A stretch of 64,000 nucleotides of DNA from Sphingomonas donggukensis (GTDB lineage Bacteria > Pseudomonadota > Alphaproteobacteria > Sphingomonadales > Sphingomonadaceae). Where the stretch lies: assembly GCF_023674425.1 (NCBI RefSeq), contig NZ_CP098401.1, positions 310,001-374,000 on the forward strand, read 5' to 3'. This document shows positions 29,853 through 39,189 of this stretch, piece by piece. Both the position numbers and the translations under genes were made by a program. Each line of letters begins with the position of its first letter. The first letter of the stretch is position 1. A model generated the notes under the pieces. It did no database searches. It saw only the letters and a program-made list of their open reading frames with translations, and had not been told where the DNA came from.

Positions 29853-31235
29853 TTACCGCCCGCGTCCGCCGCCTGCGCTGCGCTGGCCGCCGCCCGGACG
29901 ACCGCCGCCGCTGCCGGCGGGGCGTGCGCTGAACTTCTTTTTCGCGGGGAAGAACCGGCGCTCGCCCTCGGGTGCCGCGGCACCGCCGCCGCTGCGACCG
30001 CGACCGCCGCCCTGCTGGGCGCGACCGTTGCGGCCATTCTGCTCGTCGCGGCTCATCACCACCGGCTTGCGCGACTTCACCAGCTTCGCGGCCTCGGCCT
30101 GGAAATCCTCGGGCAGCGAGCGGATCGTCACCTTCTGGCGCGTCAGCTTCTCGATGTCGCGCAGATACGGCTTCTCGTCGTCGGCGCAGAAGCTGATGGC
30201 GATGCCGTCGGCGCCGGCGCGCGCGGTGCGGCCGATGCGGTGGACATATTGCTCGGGCACGTTGGGCAGCTCGAAGTTGAACACGTGGCTGACGCCCGAC
30301 ACGTCGATGCCGCGCGCGGCGATGTCGGTGGCGACCAGGATCGGTACCTCGCCCGAGCGGAACAGGCCGAGCGCGCGTTCACGCTGCGGCTGGCTCTTGT
30401 TGCCGTGGATCGCGTTCGACGCGATGCCATTCGCCTCCAGCAGCTTCACGACGCGGTCGGCGCCGTGCTTGGTGCGGGTGAACACCAGCGCGCGGTCGAT
30501 CTTCAGCTGCATCAGCGCCATCGTGAGCAGCGCCTGCTTCTCGGTCTGGTTGACGAAGATCACCTGCTGCTCGACGCGCTCCGCCGTCGTCGCGACCGGG
30601 GTCACGCGGACCTCGACCGGATCCTTGATGAACTGCTCGGCCAGCTCGCGGATCGTCTTGGGCATGGTGGCGGAGAAGAACAGCGACTGGCGGCGATGCG
30701 GCAGCAGCTTCACGACACGCTTCAGCGCATGAATGAAGCCCAGGTCCATCATCTGGTCGGCCTCGTCGAGCACGAAGATCTCGACCGCCGACAGCGTCAG
30801 GTGACCCTGTTCGATCAGGTCGACCATGCGCCCCGGCGTCGCGACCAAGATGTCGCAGCCCTTCGACAGGTCGACCTTGTTCTTGTGGAGAGAGGTGCCG
30901 CCGAACACGGTGACGACCGACAGGCGGCTGCCCTTCGAATACAGGCGCGCGTTGTCGGCGATCTGCGCGGCAAGCTCACGCGTCGGCGCCAGCACCAGCA
31001 TGCGGCACTGGCGCGGCATCGGGCGGACGTTGCTTTTGACGAGACGATCGATCGACGGCAGCACGAACGCCGCGGTCTTGCCGGTGCCGGTCTGTGCGAT
31101 GCCGAGCAGGTCGCGACCCTCGAGCAGCGGCGGGATCGACTGCGCCTGGATCGGGGTGGGGGTGGTGTAGCCCTTGGCGGTCAGGGCATCGAGGACGGGC
31201 TTGGACAGGCCGAGCTGGTCGAATTGTACGGTCAT
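29853..31235 (-). CDS. rhlE: DEAD-box RNA helicase, RhlE type
   Basis: The 460-residue helicase has the Q motif (FDQLGLSKPVLDALTAKGYT, PTPIQAQSIP), motif I AQTGTGKTAAF, Ia PTRELAAQI, II VLDEADQMMD, III SATM, V ATDIAARGID and VI HRIGRTARAG. The C-terminal tail after residue 370 is Gly/Arg/Lys-rich with RGG-like repeats that bind RNA. RhlE proteins act in ribosome assembly and RNA decay. The 299-base region before it shows no other gene. Confidence 0.93.
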   Translation of the reverse strand: MTVQFDQLGLSKPVLDALTAKGYTTPTPIQAQSIPPLLEGRDLLGIAQTGTGKTAAFVLPSIDRLVKSNVRPMPRQCRMLVLAPTRELAAQIADNARLYSKGSRLSVVTVFGGTSLHKNKVDLSKGCDILVATPGRMVDLIEQGHLTLSAVEIFVLDEADQMMDLGFIHALKRVVKLLPHRRQSLFFSATMPKTIRELAEQFIKDPVEVRVTPVATTAERVEQQVIFVNQTEKQALLTMALMQLKIDRALVFTRTKHGADRVVKLLEANGIASNAIHGNKSQPQRERALGLFRSGEVPILVATDIAARGIDVSGVSHVFNFELPNVPEQYVHRIGRTARAGADGIAISFCADDEKPYLRDIEKLTRQKVTIRSLPEDFQAEAAKLVKSRKPVVMSRDEQNGRNGRAQQGGGRGRSGGGAAAPEGERRFFPAKKKFSARPAGSGGGRPGGGQRSAGGGRGR

Positions 31236-31534
31236 GAAATCTGGACTCTACGAAATGGAGTCGGCGCGCGACGCCCCGAAATGCGGAGCGCGCGAAACGA
31301 CGGGCCATGTGGGTCGCGCCAAACCGACGGCGACCCGTTGATGGCGACCCGCGTGATTGGGGAAGCTTTGGGAAAGCGAAGCCGAGCCGGGGGCGAAACC
31401 GCCCGATCACGCAGCCTTCTGACGGGCTTCGCAGCTGCAGCATATGCGGCGGCCGCGTCGGGAAGTCAAGGTCGAGCGTTTTGACCGCAAGCCACGGGAC
31501 GCAAAAGTGCGGCGGCTGGCATATATATCCTGAC
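31236..31534. other. Divergent intergenic region between rhlE and ada
   Basis: I see no gene here. The sequence contains imperfect repeats of GGCGACCCG (31327-31353) and would carry the leaders of both divergent genes. No Ada-box motif is clear. Confidence 0.4.
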
Positions 31535-32560
31535 ATGACGCAGATCGACGACGCCAGAGCCTGGGCCGCTTTCGTGAGCCGCGACCGCCGCTATGACGGG
31601 CGGGTCATCGGCGCGGTCACCACCACCGGCATCTATTGCAAGCCGTCATGCCCGGCACGCCGCCCGAAGCGCGAGCATGTCGTGTTCTACCCCGACGCCG
31701 AAGCCGCGCGCGCCGCGGGGTATCGCGCCTGCCTGCGCTGCCTACCCGACGCTGTGGGGCGGGACCGGGTGGCGGTGGCGGAAGCGGTCGCGCTGCTGGA
31801 AGCCGCCGAGAATTCCATCGGCCTCGACGCGCTTGCGGCGCGGGTCGGCTATGCCCCGCACCATTTCCACCGCCTGTTCAAGCGCGCCACCGGGGTCACC
31901 CCCGCCGCCTATGCCCGCGGCCTGAAGGCGCGTCGCGCCGCCGATGCGCTGGGCGGCGAGGAGACCGTGACCGCGGCGATCTACGACGCCGGCTATTCCG
32001 CCCCCAGCCGCTTCTACGAAACCGCACCCGCCCGGCTGGGCATGACGCCGTCGGCGTGGAAACGGGGCGGGGCGGGGGTGACGATCCGCTGGACCGTTGC
32101 TGACACCAGCCTCGGGGCGCTGCTGATCGCCGCCACCGACAAGGGGCTGTGCCGCGTCGCCTTCGACGAGGATTGGGCGAGCCTGTCGATGCGCTTCCCG
32201 AACGCCGAGATCGTTCAGGGCGGCGCCGCGCTCGCCGATCTTGCCGCGCGTGTCGTCGGCGAAGTCGAGAGCCCCGGTCGCCACACCGACCTGCCGCTCG
32301 ACGTGCAGGGCACCGCGTTCCAGGAAGCGGTGTGGGCCGCGCTGAAAGCGATCCCGAAGGGCGAAACCCGCAGCTACGCCCAGATCGCCGCCGCCGCCGG
32401 CTCCCCCTACGCCGTCCGCGCGGTCGGCACCGCGTGCGGATCGAACAATGTCGCGGTGGTCATACCCTGCCACCGCGTGACCCGCAGCGACGGCGCGGTC
32501 GGCGGCTATGCCTATGGCCCGACCCGCAAGGCTGCGCTGTTGAAGCGCGAAGGAGAGTGA
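31535..32560 (+). CDS. ada: Ada: methylated-DNA methyltransferase and AraC-type regulator
   Basis: The 341-residue protein has all three Ada parts. The N-terminal zinc domain holds Cys35, Cys39, Cys66 and Cys69 (GIYCKPSC, ACLRC), where Cys35 takes methyl groups from phosphotriesters. An AraC HTH follows (ALAARVGYAPHHFHRLFKRA). The C-terminal methyltransferase carries IPCHRVTRSDG with acceptor Cys312. The domain order and length match E. coli Ada. It repairs O6-methylguanine and activates the adaptive response. It stands alone and ends before a palindrome. Confidence 0.95.
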   Translation: MTQIDDARAWAAFVSRDRRYDGRVIGAVTTTGIYCKPSCPARRPKREHVVFYPDAEAARAAGYRACLRCLPDAVGRDRVAVAEAVALLEAAENSIGLDALAARVGYAPHHFHRLFKRATGVTPAAYARGLKARRAADALGGEETVTAAIYDAGYSAPSRFYETAPARLGMTPSAWKRGGAGVTIRWTVADTSLGALLIAATDKGLCRVAFDEDWASLSMRFPNAEIVQGGAALADLAARVVGEVESPGRHTDLPLDVQGTAFQEAVWAALKAIPKGETRSYAQIAAAAGSPYAVRAVGTACGSNNVAVVIPCHRVTRSDGAVGGYAYGPTRKAALLKREGE

Positions 32561-32592
32561 TCCGGCAGATTGGCCAGTCTGACGCTCACTCC

Positions 32593-32716
32593 AACCGTTC
32601 GCCTCGAGTAGTCGTCGAGCTTGTCGAGACGACGTATCGAGAGGTGGGTGCCACAGGAGAGCCTCTCTCGATACGGGCTCTCGACCTTGCTCGATCCCTA
32701 CTCGAGACGAACGGTT
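32593..32716. repeat. Asymmetric ~120-bp palindrome, copy 2
   Basis: AACCGTTCGCCTCGAGTAG at the left faces CTACTCGAGACGAACGGTT at the right. The inner part has GTATCGAGAGGTG against GCCTCTCTCGATACGGGC. It sits between convergent ada and the transglutaminase gene, in the same orientation as copies 1 and 3. Confidence 0.88.
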
Positions 32717-32729
32717 GAATGGATGCTGG

Positions 32730-33515
32730 TCAGGCCTCGGAAACCGCGCTCACCCGCACCCGCTGCTCGCAGAACACCGCATTGCCGTAGCTGGTGAGGA
32801 ACGCGACGTCGGCGGCATCGCGACCGACGCCGATCTTCGCCATGTCCTCCGCCCGCGCCATGCCGGTCGGGTCGACCAGATGCCACGCGCCGTCCAGGAA
32901 CACCTCGGCGACAGCGTGGAAATCCTGCGGGTCGACCCCCAGCGCATAGACGCTGGCGATGCGCGCCGGAACGCCCGCCGCGCGCGCCAGCGTTATCATC
33001 ACATGCGAATAATCGCGGCACACCCCCTTGCGCTGGACGAAGCTTTCCATCGCGGTGGTGAACGACGCGCTCGTGCCCGCTTCGTAACTGAAGTTGCGCT
33101 CGATCCAGTCGCGGATCGCGGCGATGCGCTCGCCCCCGCACAGATGCTCGAACTCCGCCGTCACGAATTCCTCGAACAGGTCCGACTGGCAATAGCGCGA
33201 CGCCATCAGATACTGGACCGCCTCGCCCGGCAGCATGTGGAACGGCGTCGCCGCCAGCCCCGCCAGGTCGGCGACGATCCGCTGCGGCGTCACGGTCGCG
33301 CGGTAATCGACGGTCAGCCGCCCGCGCAGGCGCAGCCAGATGCGGTCGCCGATCATGTCGTGGCCGCTGACCCGCGCGAAATGCTCGACCGGGGAGATGT
33401 CGATGCGCGCATCGCGCACGACCTGCTCGGGGATCATCGCCGCCTCGACCTGCAGCAATATGTCGCTGGTTTCGGCAAAGTCGTAGGACAGGCGGGCGTC
33501 GATCTGGATACTCAT
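32730..33515 (-). CDS. Transglutaminase-like cysteine protease family protein
   Basis: The 261-residue cytoplasmic protein has the transglutaminase core with Cys in ESFVQRKGVCRDYSHVMITLA, His in DPQDFHAVAEVFLDGAWHL and Asp in VDPTG, a full triad. The N-terminal half (IQIDARLSYDFAETSDILLQ) is a beta domain typical of the family's two-domain bacterial members. These act as proteases or peptide-modifying enzymes. No ATP-grasp or alpha-E genes, the usual partners, are nearby. I chose the ATG at 33515. Confidence 0.85.
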   Translation of the reverse strand: MSIQIDARLSYDFAETSDILLQVEAAMIPEQVVRDARIDISPVEHFARVSGHDMIGDRIWLRLRGRLTVDYRATVTPQRIVADLAGLAATPFHMLPGEAVQYLMASRYCQSDLFEEFVTAEFEHLCGGERIAAIRDWIERNFSYEAGTSASFTTAMESFVQRKGVCRDYSHVMITLARAAGVPARIASVYALGVDPQDFHAVAEVFLDGAWHLVDPTGMARAEDMAKIGVGRDAADVAFLTSYGNAVFCEQRVRVSAVSEA

Positions 33516-33585
33516 CGCCCGCGCTAGGCGCATGATCCGCGGGCACGCGCAAGCACCGGCACGCGGTTTATCGTCCTGATCCGGG

Positions 33586-33930
33586 TCAAGTCGCGGAGCC
33601 GGGAAGGTGTCGCGCCATGCGCGCCCGCAGCAACCCGATCAGATCCGGGTCCATGAACCGGTAGTCGTCCGGTATGTCGAGGCAGACGATGCGCTTGCCG
33701 TGCAGTGCAGAACGGAACCGCGTCCGTACCTTCGCGCGGTGCGTGCGCTCCATCACCACGATCAGGTCCGCCCAGGCGACGAGTTCGTGGGTCAGGGGAT
33801 TTTCGGCGTCGTTGTTGGTGCCCGCCGAACTCACCTCAATGCCGGGAAAATCGGCGAAAACCTGCTCGGCGGTCGGGCTGCGCAAGCGGTTCTGGCTGCA
33901 CACGAACAGGATGGTCCGCACGCCGCTCAC
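33586..33930 (-). CDS. Low-molecular-weight tyrosine phosphatase-like protein
   Basis: The 114-residue protein has the P-loop VCSQNRLRSPTAE, which fits C-x5-R-S, and DDYRFMDPDLI as the general-acid loop. It is shorter than classical LMW-PTPs (about 150). I take the GTG at 33930, whose sequence GTGA overlaps the protease stop; an ATG at 33945 is the alternative. The overlap makes translational coupling with the protease likely. Substrate unknown. Confidence 0.8.
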   Translation of the reverse strand: MSGVRTILFVCSQNRLRSPTAEQVFADFPGIEVSSAGTNNDAENPLTHELVAWADLIVVMERTHRAKVRTRFRSALHGKRIVCLDIPDDYRFMDPDLIGLLRARMARHLPGSAT

Positions 33931-35423
33931 CCCGCCGGCTTGCACGTGTACACCAGCTTCTCATTGGGCAGTTGCGGCAGGGCGGCGCGGATCGCGGACT
34001 GCTGGCTCGACAGGTTGGCGCGCGCCGCGCCGTCGTCGGTGCAGGCCTTCACGCTGACGCCCTTTCGCAGCCGCCGCGCCTCGGCCATGCGCGCCGCGTC
34101 GAGGAAATAGCGGGTGTTGGTGTAGGTCCGCGTCGCCGGCTGGTACGCCAGGATCGACACGGTCGATTCGCCGTCGGGCACCAGCACGCGAGCGTAGCCG
34201 CCGCGGCCGTCCTCGGCATATTGGGTGCGTCCGTTGATGCAGCCGTTGCCGCCCCAGCTGAGCTTCGTATCCTCGGGCTGCGAGACCGTGACGCGGCTGC
34301 GTGCCGCGTCGAAACTGCACAGCATCGGGCCGGTGGCATCGGCGGTCGTCGCCCGCGCCGCGTGCGCCGCGGCGACGCTGCGCGGGTCGAACGACGGCCG
34401 CAGGAAGAAGGTCGCGATCGCGCCGATCACCAGCACCCCGCCGGCGACCGCCACGTAGCGCCAGCGTCGGTCGCCGCGCGACAGCAGCAGTCCTGCCGCC
34501 CCGAGCGCCAGCGCACCCGCGACCAGCACCAGCGCCGCCGCCGCCATGTAATTCTCGCGGCGCACCTGCGCGGCGGCGCGCCCCTCGACCAGCGCCGCGT
34601 CGCGCGCAGCGGCCTGACGCGCCATCGCCTCGCGGCTGGCGACGTCGCTCGCGCTTTTCGCATCGTCGTCGGCTGCGCGGTCTGCGGCCAGGCGTTCCTC
34701 CATCGTCATGCACGGCGTGCCGACGCTCGCGACCGGCTGCTTCGCCTCGCGCAGGAACGCGATCAGCTCGGTATCGGCGATGGCGAGGGCAAAGCTCGCA
34801 TCGCCGTCGTCGCCGCGGGTCAGCGCCGAGTTGACGCCCAGCACCCGGCCGCACCGGTCGAGCAGCGGCCCGCCCGAATTGCCCCGCGCGATGCTGGCGG
34901 TGTGGAGCAGCATGTCGGTGCCCGCGAGACTCCGCCGACCGGAGAACACCCCCTGCGATCGCACCGGCGACGTCGGCGTGATGAAGTCCGCCGCCGAGCG
35001 CGCCGTCGCCAGATCGACGTTGCCGGGATAGCCGAGCGCGATCATCGCCTCGCCTTCGCCCGCCGGCCCGGCATACAGCGCCAGCGGGGCGAGCCGCACG
35101 CCCGTCACCTCGATCAGCGCCAGGTCGCGGGCGGGATCGACCGCGACCAGCTTGCCCTGCACCGACTGGTCACCATCGGACGGTACCACGCCGATGACGA
35201 CGTTGCCCGGATAGCGCGCGGCGAGTTCGACGACATGCGCGTTGGTGACGATGCGCGTGGGTGAGATCGCGAAGCCCGATCCGTGGCCGAAGCCCACCAC
35301 CTCGTCCTCCGCCACAGCGATGGTGACGACCCGCACGACCCCGCGGCCTGCGGCGGTGATGTCATCGGCGTGCGCGGGCGGGGCGACCACCAGCATTGCG
35401 AACAGGGCTAGGAGAAAGCGCAT
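33927..35423 (-). CDS. Trypsin-like (DegP type) serine protease with membrane anchors
   Basis: The 498-residue protein starts MRFLLALFAMLVVAPPAHAD (signal peptide). The protease domain has His in RIVTNAHVVELAARYPG, Asp in AVDPARDLALIEV and Ser in ASIARGNSGGPLLDRCGR. A charged coiled linker (DRAADDDAKSASDVASREAM) precedes two hydrophobic helices (about 325-365) and a C-terminal domain with FYLDAARMAEARRLRKG-like helices and three Cys. It therefore works in the envelope. No PDZ domain is present. It is coupled to the phosphatase gene downstream. Confidence 0.85.
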   Translation of the reverse strand: MRFLLALFAMLVVAPPAHADDITAAGRGVVRVVTIAVAEDEVVGFGHGSGFAISPTRIVTNAHVVELAARYPGNVVIGVVPSDGDQSVQGKLVAVDPARDLALIEVTGVRLAPLALYAGPAGEGEAMIALGYPGNVDLATARSAADFITPTSPVRSQGVFSGRRSLAGTDMLLHTASIARGNSGGPLLDRCGRVLGVNSALTRGDDGDASFALAIADTELIAFLREAKQPVASVGTPCMTMEERLAADRAADDDAKSASDVASREAMARQAAARDAALVEGRAAAQVRRENYMAAAALVLVAGALALGAAGLLLSRGDRRWRYVAVAGGVLVIGAIATFFLRPSFDPRSVAAAHAARATTADATGPMLCSFDAARSRVTVSQPEDTKLSWGGNGCINGRTQYAEDGRGGYARVLVPDGESTVSILAYQPATRTYTNTRYFLDAARMAEARRLRKGVSVKACTDDGAARANLSSQQSAIRAALPQLPNEKLVYTCKPAG

Positions 35424-35510
35424 CGGGCGGCGGTGTAGCCGATCCCGACCGCCGCGGGAAAGGGCACGGCATTGCAGCGCGGGCGCGACAGGCGTAGGGG
35501 CGCGCGGATC

Positions 35511-36200
35511 ATGACACTTCCGCAAACGACCGCCGTCGTCCTCGTCTCGGGCGGCCTCGACTCTATGGTATCCGCCGCGCGGGCGCGGGAGGATGGCCAC
35601 CGCATTCTCGCGCTGTCGGTCGACTACAACCAGCGCCACCGCGTCGAACTCGCCGCCGCGCGCCGCGTCGCGAGCGCGCTCGGGGCGGAGCGCCATGTCG
35701 TCCTGCCGCTCGACCTGTCGGCGTTTGGCGGATCGGCGCTGACCGACGACATCGCGGTGCCGAAGGGGGGCGTGGAGCCGGGCATCCCGGTCACCTATGT
35801 CCCTGCACGCAACACCATTTTCCTCAGCCTTGCGCTCGGCTGGGCCGAGGCGGCGGGCGCGCGCGACATCTATATCGGCGTCAACGCGCTCGACTATTCG
35901 GGCTATCCCGATTGCCGCGCCGAATTCATCGCCGCGTTCGAGGGGCTGGCCGACATCGCGACCAAGGCGGGGGTGGAGGGTGCGCCCTTCCGCATCCGCG
36001 CGCCGCTGCAACACATGACCAAGGCCGATATCGTGGTCGAGGCCGCGCGGCTGGGCCTGGACGCCGGGATCAGCTGGTCGTGCTACGATCCGGCACCGGG
36101 CAGCGTCCATTGCGGCCTGTGCGACAGCTGCCGCCTGCGCGCCAAGGGCTTCGCCGACGCCGGGCTGCCCGATCCCACCGTCTACGCGACGACGCCGTGA
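35511..36200 (+). CDS. queC: 7-cyano-7-deazaguanine synthase
   Basis: The 229-residue ligase makes preQ0 from 7-carboxy-7-deazaguanine, ammonia and ATP. It has the PP-loop [50 protein letters not shown] and the zinc cluster [20 protein letters not shown]. The ATG at 35511 is directly before the PP-loop strand. Its stop overlaps the queE start by GTGA. Confidence 0.95.
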   Translation: MTLPQTTAVVLVSGGLDSMVSAARAREDGHRILALSVDYNQRHRVELAAARRVASALGAERHVVLPLDLSAFGGSALTDDIAVPKGGVEPGIPVTYVPARNTIFLSLALGWAEAAGARDIYIGVNALDYSGYPDCRAEFIAAFEGLADIATKAGVEGAPFRIRAPLQHMTKADIVVEAARLGLDAGISWSCYDPAPGSVHCGLCDSCRLRAKGFADAGLPDPTVYATTP

Positions 36201-36829
36201 GCTACGCGGTCAAGGAGCTGTTCCTGACCCTGCAGGGGGAGGGCGCGAACGCCGGGCGCCGCGCGGTGTTCGTGCGGTTCGCCGGCTGCAACCTCTGGTC
36301 GGGGCGCGAGCAGGATCGCGCCACCGCGGTCTGCAAATTCTGCGACACCGATTTCGTCGGCACCGATGGGGCGGGGGGCGGCAAGTTCGCCGATGCGGAC
36401 GCGCTCGCCGCTGCCGTCGTCGCGGCATGGGGCGACGGCGACGCCCGCCGCTTCGTGGTCGTGACCGGGGGCGAACCGATGCTCCAGGTCGACGACGCCT
36501 TCGTCGACGCGCTCCACGCGGCGGGCTTCGAGATCGCGATCGAGAGCAACGGCACGTTGCCGGTCCACCCCGGCATCGACTGGGTCTGCATCAGCCCGAA
36601 GGCGGGCAGCGACGTTGTCCAGCGTAAGGGCGACGAACTTAAGCTGGTGTGGCCACAGGACGGCATCGATCCGGCCGAACTCGAAGGCTGGGACTTCGCC
36701 GATTTCCTGATCCAGCCGATGGACGACGCCCGCGGCCAGGCGAATGTGGCGGCGGCGATCGACGTGGCGATGGCGCGGCCGAAATGGCGGCTGTCCTTGC
36801 AGACGCACAAGCTGCTCGGGCTGCGCTGA
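36197..36829 (+). CDS. queE: 7-carboxy-7-deazaguanine synthase
   Basis: The 210-residue radical-SAM enzyme rearranges 6-carboxytetrahydropterin. The iron-sulfur motif is C-x14-C-x2-C ([11 protein letters not shown] then CKFCDTDF), the expanded QueE spacing, and TGGEPMLQ is the SAM motif. It starts with GTG at 36197 inside the queC stop (GTGA). QueD, which supplies its substrate, and QueF are not in the window. Confidence 0.94.
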   Translation: MSYAVKELFLTLQGEGANAGRRAVFVRFAGCNLWSGREQDRATAVCKFCDTDFVGTDGAGGGKFADADALAAAVVAAWGDGDARRFVVVTGGEPMLQVDDAFVDALHAAGFEIAIESNGTLPVHPGIDWVCISPKAGSDVVQRKGDELKLVWPQDGIDPAELEGWDFADFLIQPMDDARGQANVAAAIDVAMARPKWRLSLQTHKLLGLR

Positions 36830-37182
36830 ATTCGAGCCGGGTCGCTGCGTCACCGCTCCGCTTCCGTGCGGTGCGATCCCCCACGCCTGCCAGTGCTGTG
36901 CCGTCCCCCCGTTCGTGCTGAGCGCAGTCGAAGCACATGCCAAGAACGGTGCGCCCGTGACATGTGCTTCGACTGCGCTCAGCACGCACGGTGAGGGTCC
37001 AGTTGGCGCGCCGCGAAAAGCTGGGTTTTGGCCCCCACCGACTTAACGCCGTCCCTACAAAAAATCCGTTCGTTTCGAGCGTAGTCGAGAAACCGCAGCG
37101 GTAGAGCCCGTGGCAGTTTCTCTACTACGCTCGAAACGAACGGATTGCAGGTCGTGTCGGGGAGCAATACCCCCCAATCACG
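36830..37182. repeat. Intergenic region with two distinct palindromes
   Basis: No gene is seen in 353 bases. At 36909-36991, CCGTTCGTGCTGAGCGCAGT faces ACTGCGCTCAGCACGCACGG around a 21-base centre, with GAAGCACATG/CATGTGCTTC next to it. At 37063-37146, AATCCGTTCGTTTCGAGCGT faces ACGCTCGAAACGAACGGATT. Both share the outer CCGTTCG with the 120-bp family and lie between convergent queE and a secreted-protein gene. Confidence 0.85.
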
Positions 37183-37854
37183 TCACCCGAACGTCTGCGC
37201 CCCGCACTTCTTCGCGACCCAGTTCTCGTTCTTCCAGCACACCTTGTCCCAGCGCGGGCCGGTCCAGCGCGGGACGTAGATGCCCCAGGGGAATTTCTGT
37301 TCGCCCGACAGCACCAGGCTGTTGCGCAGCTGGCGCAGCCGCTCCTGCGCCAGCGTGCCGAAGCTGCCGCGCGGGGTGAACACCGCCAGGTTCGCGATCT
37401 CGCCGGCGGTCTGGCAGAAGGTCAGCTGCGCGCCGACCGTCGAGAAGCTCGAATAGACGCGCGTGCCGTACTGATCGAGCGCGGTCTGGCCGGCCTTCTT
37501 GCTGGGCGCGACGCGGACGAAATAATTGCTGAGCGTCGCATAGGATGCGTTCAGCTCGGCGCCGTGATCGCCCAAGATCTTGTTGTAGTTATAGAGCGTC
37601 AGCAGCGGCGGCATGAACTGGCACTGCAGCGCGGCGACGTTCAGCCCCGCGCGCATGTTCCAGATCAGCGCGGCGCGCAGCTCGTCGGGCGTAGCACCGG
37701 GCAGCGCCTGCGCCAGGATGCCGGGCTCGGCCCCCGTCACGATGGCACCGCGCAGATCGGGCGGCTGGAAGAAGAATTGCGCCGAAGCGGGGAGGGCGGT
37801 GGTCGCGGCGGCGATCGCGGCGACGGGGGCAATCAGGGTACGCAACAGCTTCAT
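37183..37854 (-). CDS. Secreted hypothetical protein with Trp-rich C terminus
   Basis: The 223-residue product starts MKLLRTLIAPVAAIAAATTA, cleaved near ASAQ. It continues FFFQPPDLRGAIVTGAEPG, NMRAGLNVAALQCQFMPPLL and LYNYNKILGDHGAELNASYA. The last 30 residues hold five Trp and two Cys (FPWGIYVPRWTGPRWDKVCW). I chose the ATG at 37854 because it opens the signal peptide. I recognise this only as a conserved sphingomonad envelope protein. Confidence 0.8.
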   Translation of the reverse strand: MKLLRTLIAPVAAIAAATTALPASAQFFFQPPDLRGAIVTGAEPGILAQALPGATPDELRAALIWNMRAGLNVAALQCQFMPPLLTLYNYNKILGDHGAELNASYATLSNYFVRVAPSKKAGQTALDQYGTRVYSSFSTVGAQLTFCQTAGEIANLAVFTPRGSFGTLAQERLRQLRNSLVLSGEQKFPWGIYVPRWTGPRWDKVCWKNENWVAKKCGAQTFG

Positions 37855-37991
37855 CGACAACCTCTCGTGCCGCGCGATCGTTCGGGCGACGCGGGCACGA
37901 TTAGGCAATTCCGGTAACCTTCCCAAGCGGTTTCTCGCAATTTTCAGCGGGCTTGCCCCGCCGCCCCGGTGAAATGCCGCGCAGAACAACG

Positions 37992-38023
37992 AAAAGGGGC
38001 CGCCCGGTCGCCCGGACGGCCCC
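37992..38023 (-). terminator. Terminator of the small lipoprotein gene
   Basis: GGGGCCGCCCGG (37996-38007) pairs with CCGGACGGCCCC (38012-38023) with one mismatch. On the minus strand the hairpin is followed by TTTT, ending the transcript of the gene starting at 38340. Confidence 0.8.
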
Positions 38024-38058
38024 AAATCTTCGAAACCGAAACTACGGCCTCGCGATGA

Positions 38059-38340
38059 TTACATCGCGTTGGTGGTCGTGGTCGTGGTGTTCGTGGTCAT
38101 CGTCATGTTGCCGTCCATCGGCGCCATGCTGTTGGCCATCATCGCGTCATTGCCCATGGCGCCGTCGACGGCGGTCATGTTGTCGGTCATCGTGCCGTCC
38201 ATCGTGGCGTCGGTGACGTTCAGGTCGGTGACGACGGTGTTCTCAGTGGTGGTCTCGGTCGAGCCGCCGCAGGCCGAAACGAGCAGCGCCGCGCCGGCGA
38301 TCATCGAGGCCGTCAGGCCCTTGGCAAAAATAGAACGCAT
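38059..38340 (-). CDS. Small lipoprotein of low complexity
   Basis: The 93-residue protein MRSIFAKGLTASMIAGAALL has a lipobox LVSAC, so Cys24 would be acylated. The rest is Thr, Met, Asn, Asp and Ala in loose repeats (TMDGTMTDNM, MGNDAMMANSMAPMDGN) ending TTNTTTTTTNAM. It has no Trp and almost no charge other than Asp and Glu. It is followed by its own terminator. Function unknown. Confidence 0.7.
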   Translation of the reverse strand: MRSIFAKGLTASMIAGAALLVSACGGSTETTTENTVVTDLNVTDATMDGTMTDNMTAVDGAMGNDAMMANSMAPMDGNMTMTTNTTTTTTNAM

Positions 38341-38432
38341 GTGGAAGCTCCCTAGATAAGGCGACCCGGGTCGGCTGGATGGCCTTTTATACCCCAAATC
38401 AGGTGGGACATTAGCCAACAACCCCGCCCCCC

Positions 38433-39101
38433 TCAAGCCCCCGTTTTCACCGGGCAGGGAGACAGCCGGTCGAGAAAGGCCGGAAACGCCGCGCGCAGCG
38501 CCGCGTCGAAGCTGGCGAAATCGGCCCGCGCGCCAAGGGCCGCCGCACTCGTCACGTCGTATTCGGCGATCCCACACGGCACGATTCCGCCGAAATGCGC
38601 CAGGTCCGGCGACAGGTTCACCGAGAAGCCGTGCATCGTTACCCAGCGTTTCACCCGCACCCCGATCGCGCCGATCTTCGCCTCGCCGCGCACCGGATCG
38701 CGGGTCCATATGCCGATCCGTCCCTCCGCCCGGAACGCATCGATGCCGATGCCGGCGAGCGCGTCGATCACCCACCCTTCCAGCGCGTGGACGAAGCAGC
38801 GCACGTCGCGCCCGCGCTTGCCGAGGTCGAGGACGAGGTAGCCGACGCGCTGGCCCGGCCCATGATAGGTATAGCGCCCGCCGCGTCCGGTAGCGTGCAC
38901 AGGAAAGCGCGGGTCGATCAGCTCGGCGGCATCCGCACTGGTGCCGCCGGTGTAGAGCGGGGGATGTTCGAGCAGCCACACCAGTTCACGACCTGCGCCG
39001 TCCTGCACCGCGGCGACGCGCGCCTCCATCTCGCCCAGCGCTGCGGCATAGTCGCTCAGGCCCGGCGTCACGCGCCATTCGACGGTCTGGATGTCGCTCA
39101 T
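38433..39101 (-). CDS. lipB: Octanoyl-[acyl-carrier-protein] transferase
   Basis: The 222-residue enzyme moves octanoyl from ACP to lipoyl domains. Signature parts are [40 protein letters not shown], catalytic Lys in [20 protein letters not shown], and Cys in [11 protein letters not shown]. The start is the ATG at 39101. Lipoyl synthase lipA is not adjacent. Confidence 0.95.
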   Translation of the reverse strand: MSDIQTVEWRVTPGLSDYAAALGEMEARVAAVQDGAGRELVWLLEHPPLYTGGTSADAAELIDPRFPVHATGRGGRYTYHGPGQRVGYLVLDLGKRGRDVRCFVHALEGWVIDALAGIGIDAFRAEGRIGIWTRDPVRGEAKIGAIGVRVKRWVTMHGFSVNLSPDLAHFGGIVPCGIAEYDVTSAAALGARADFASFDAALRAAFPAFLDRLSPCPVKTGA

Positions 39102-39189
39102 CCTCGCGCAGATGTGCCCCACGAACGCGATTGGCAAGCGCGCGGCGGCTGCGCTAAGCCCTCGCGCAATGCGGCAGTGGGGGCGTGCG

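Noticed and set aside
35472..35510. TTG start upstream of queC
   Set aside because: The extra 13 residues are Arg-rich and absent from the family; the ATG at 35511 sits right before the PP-loop strand.
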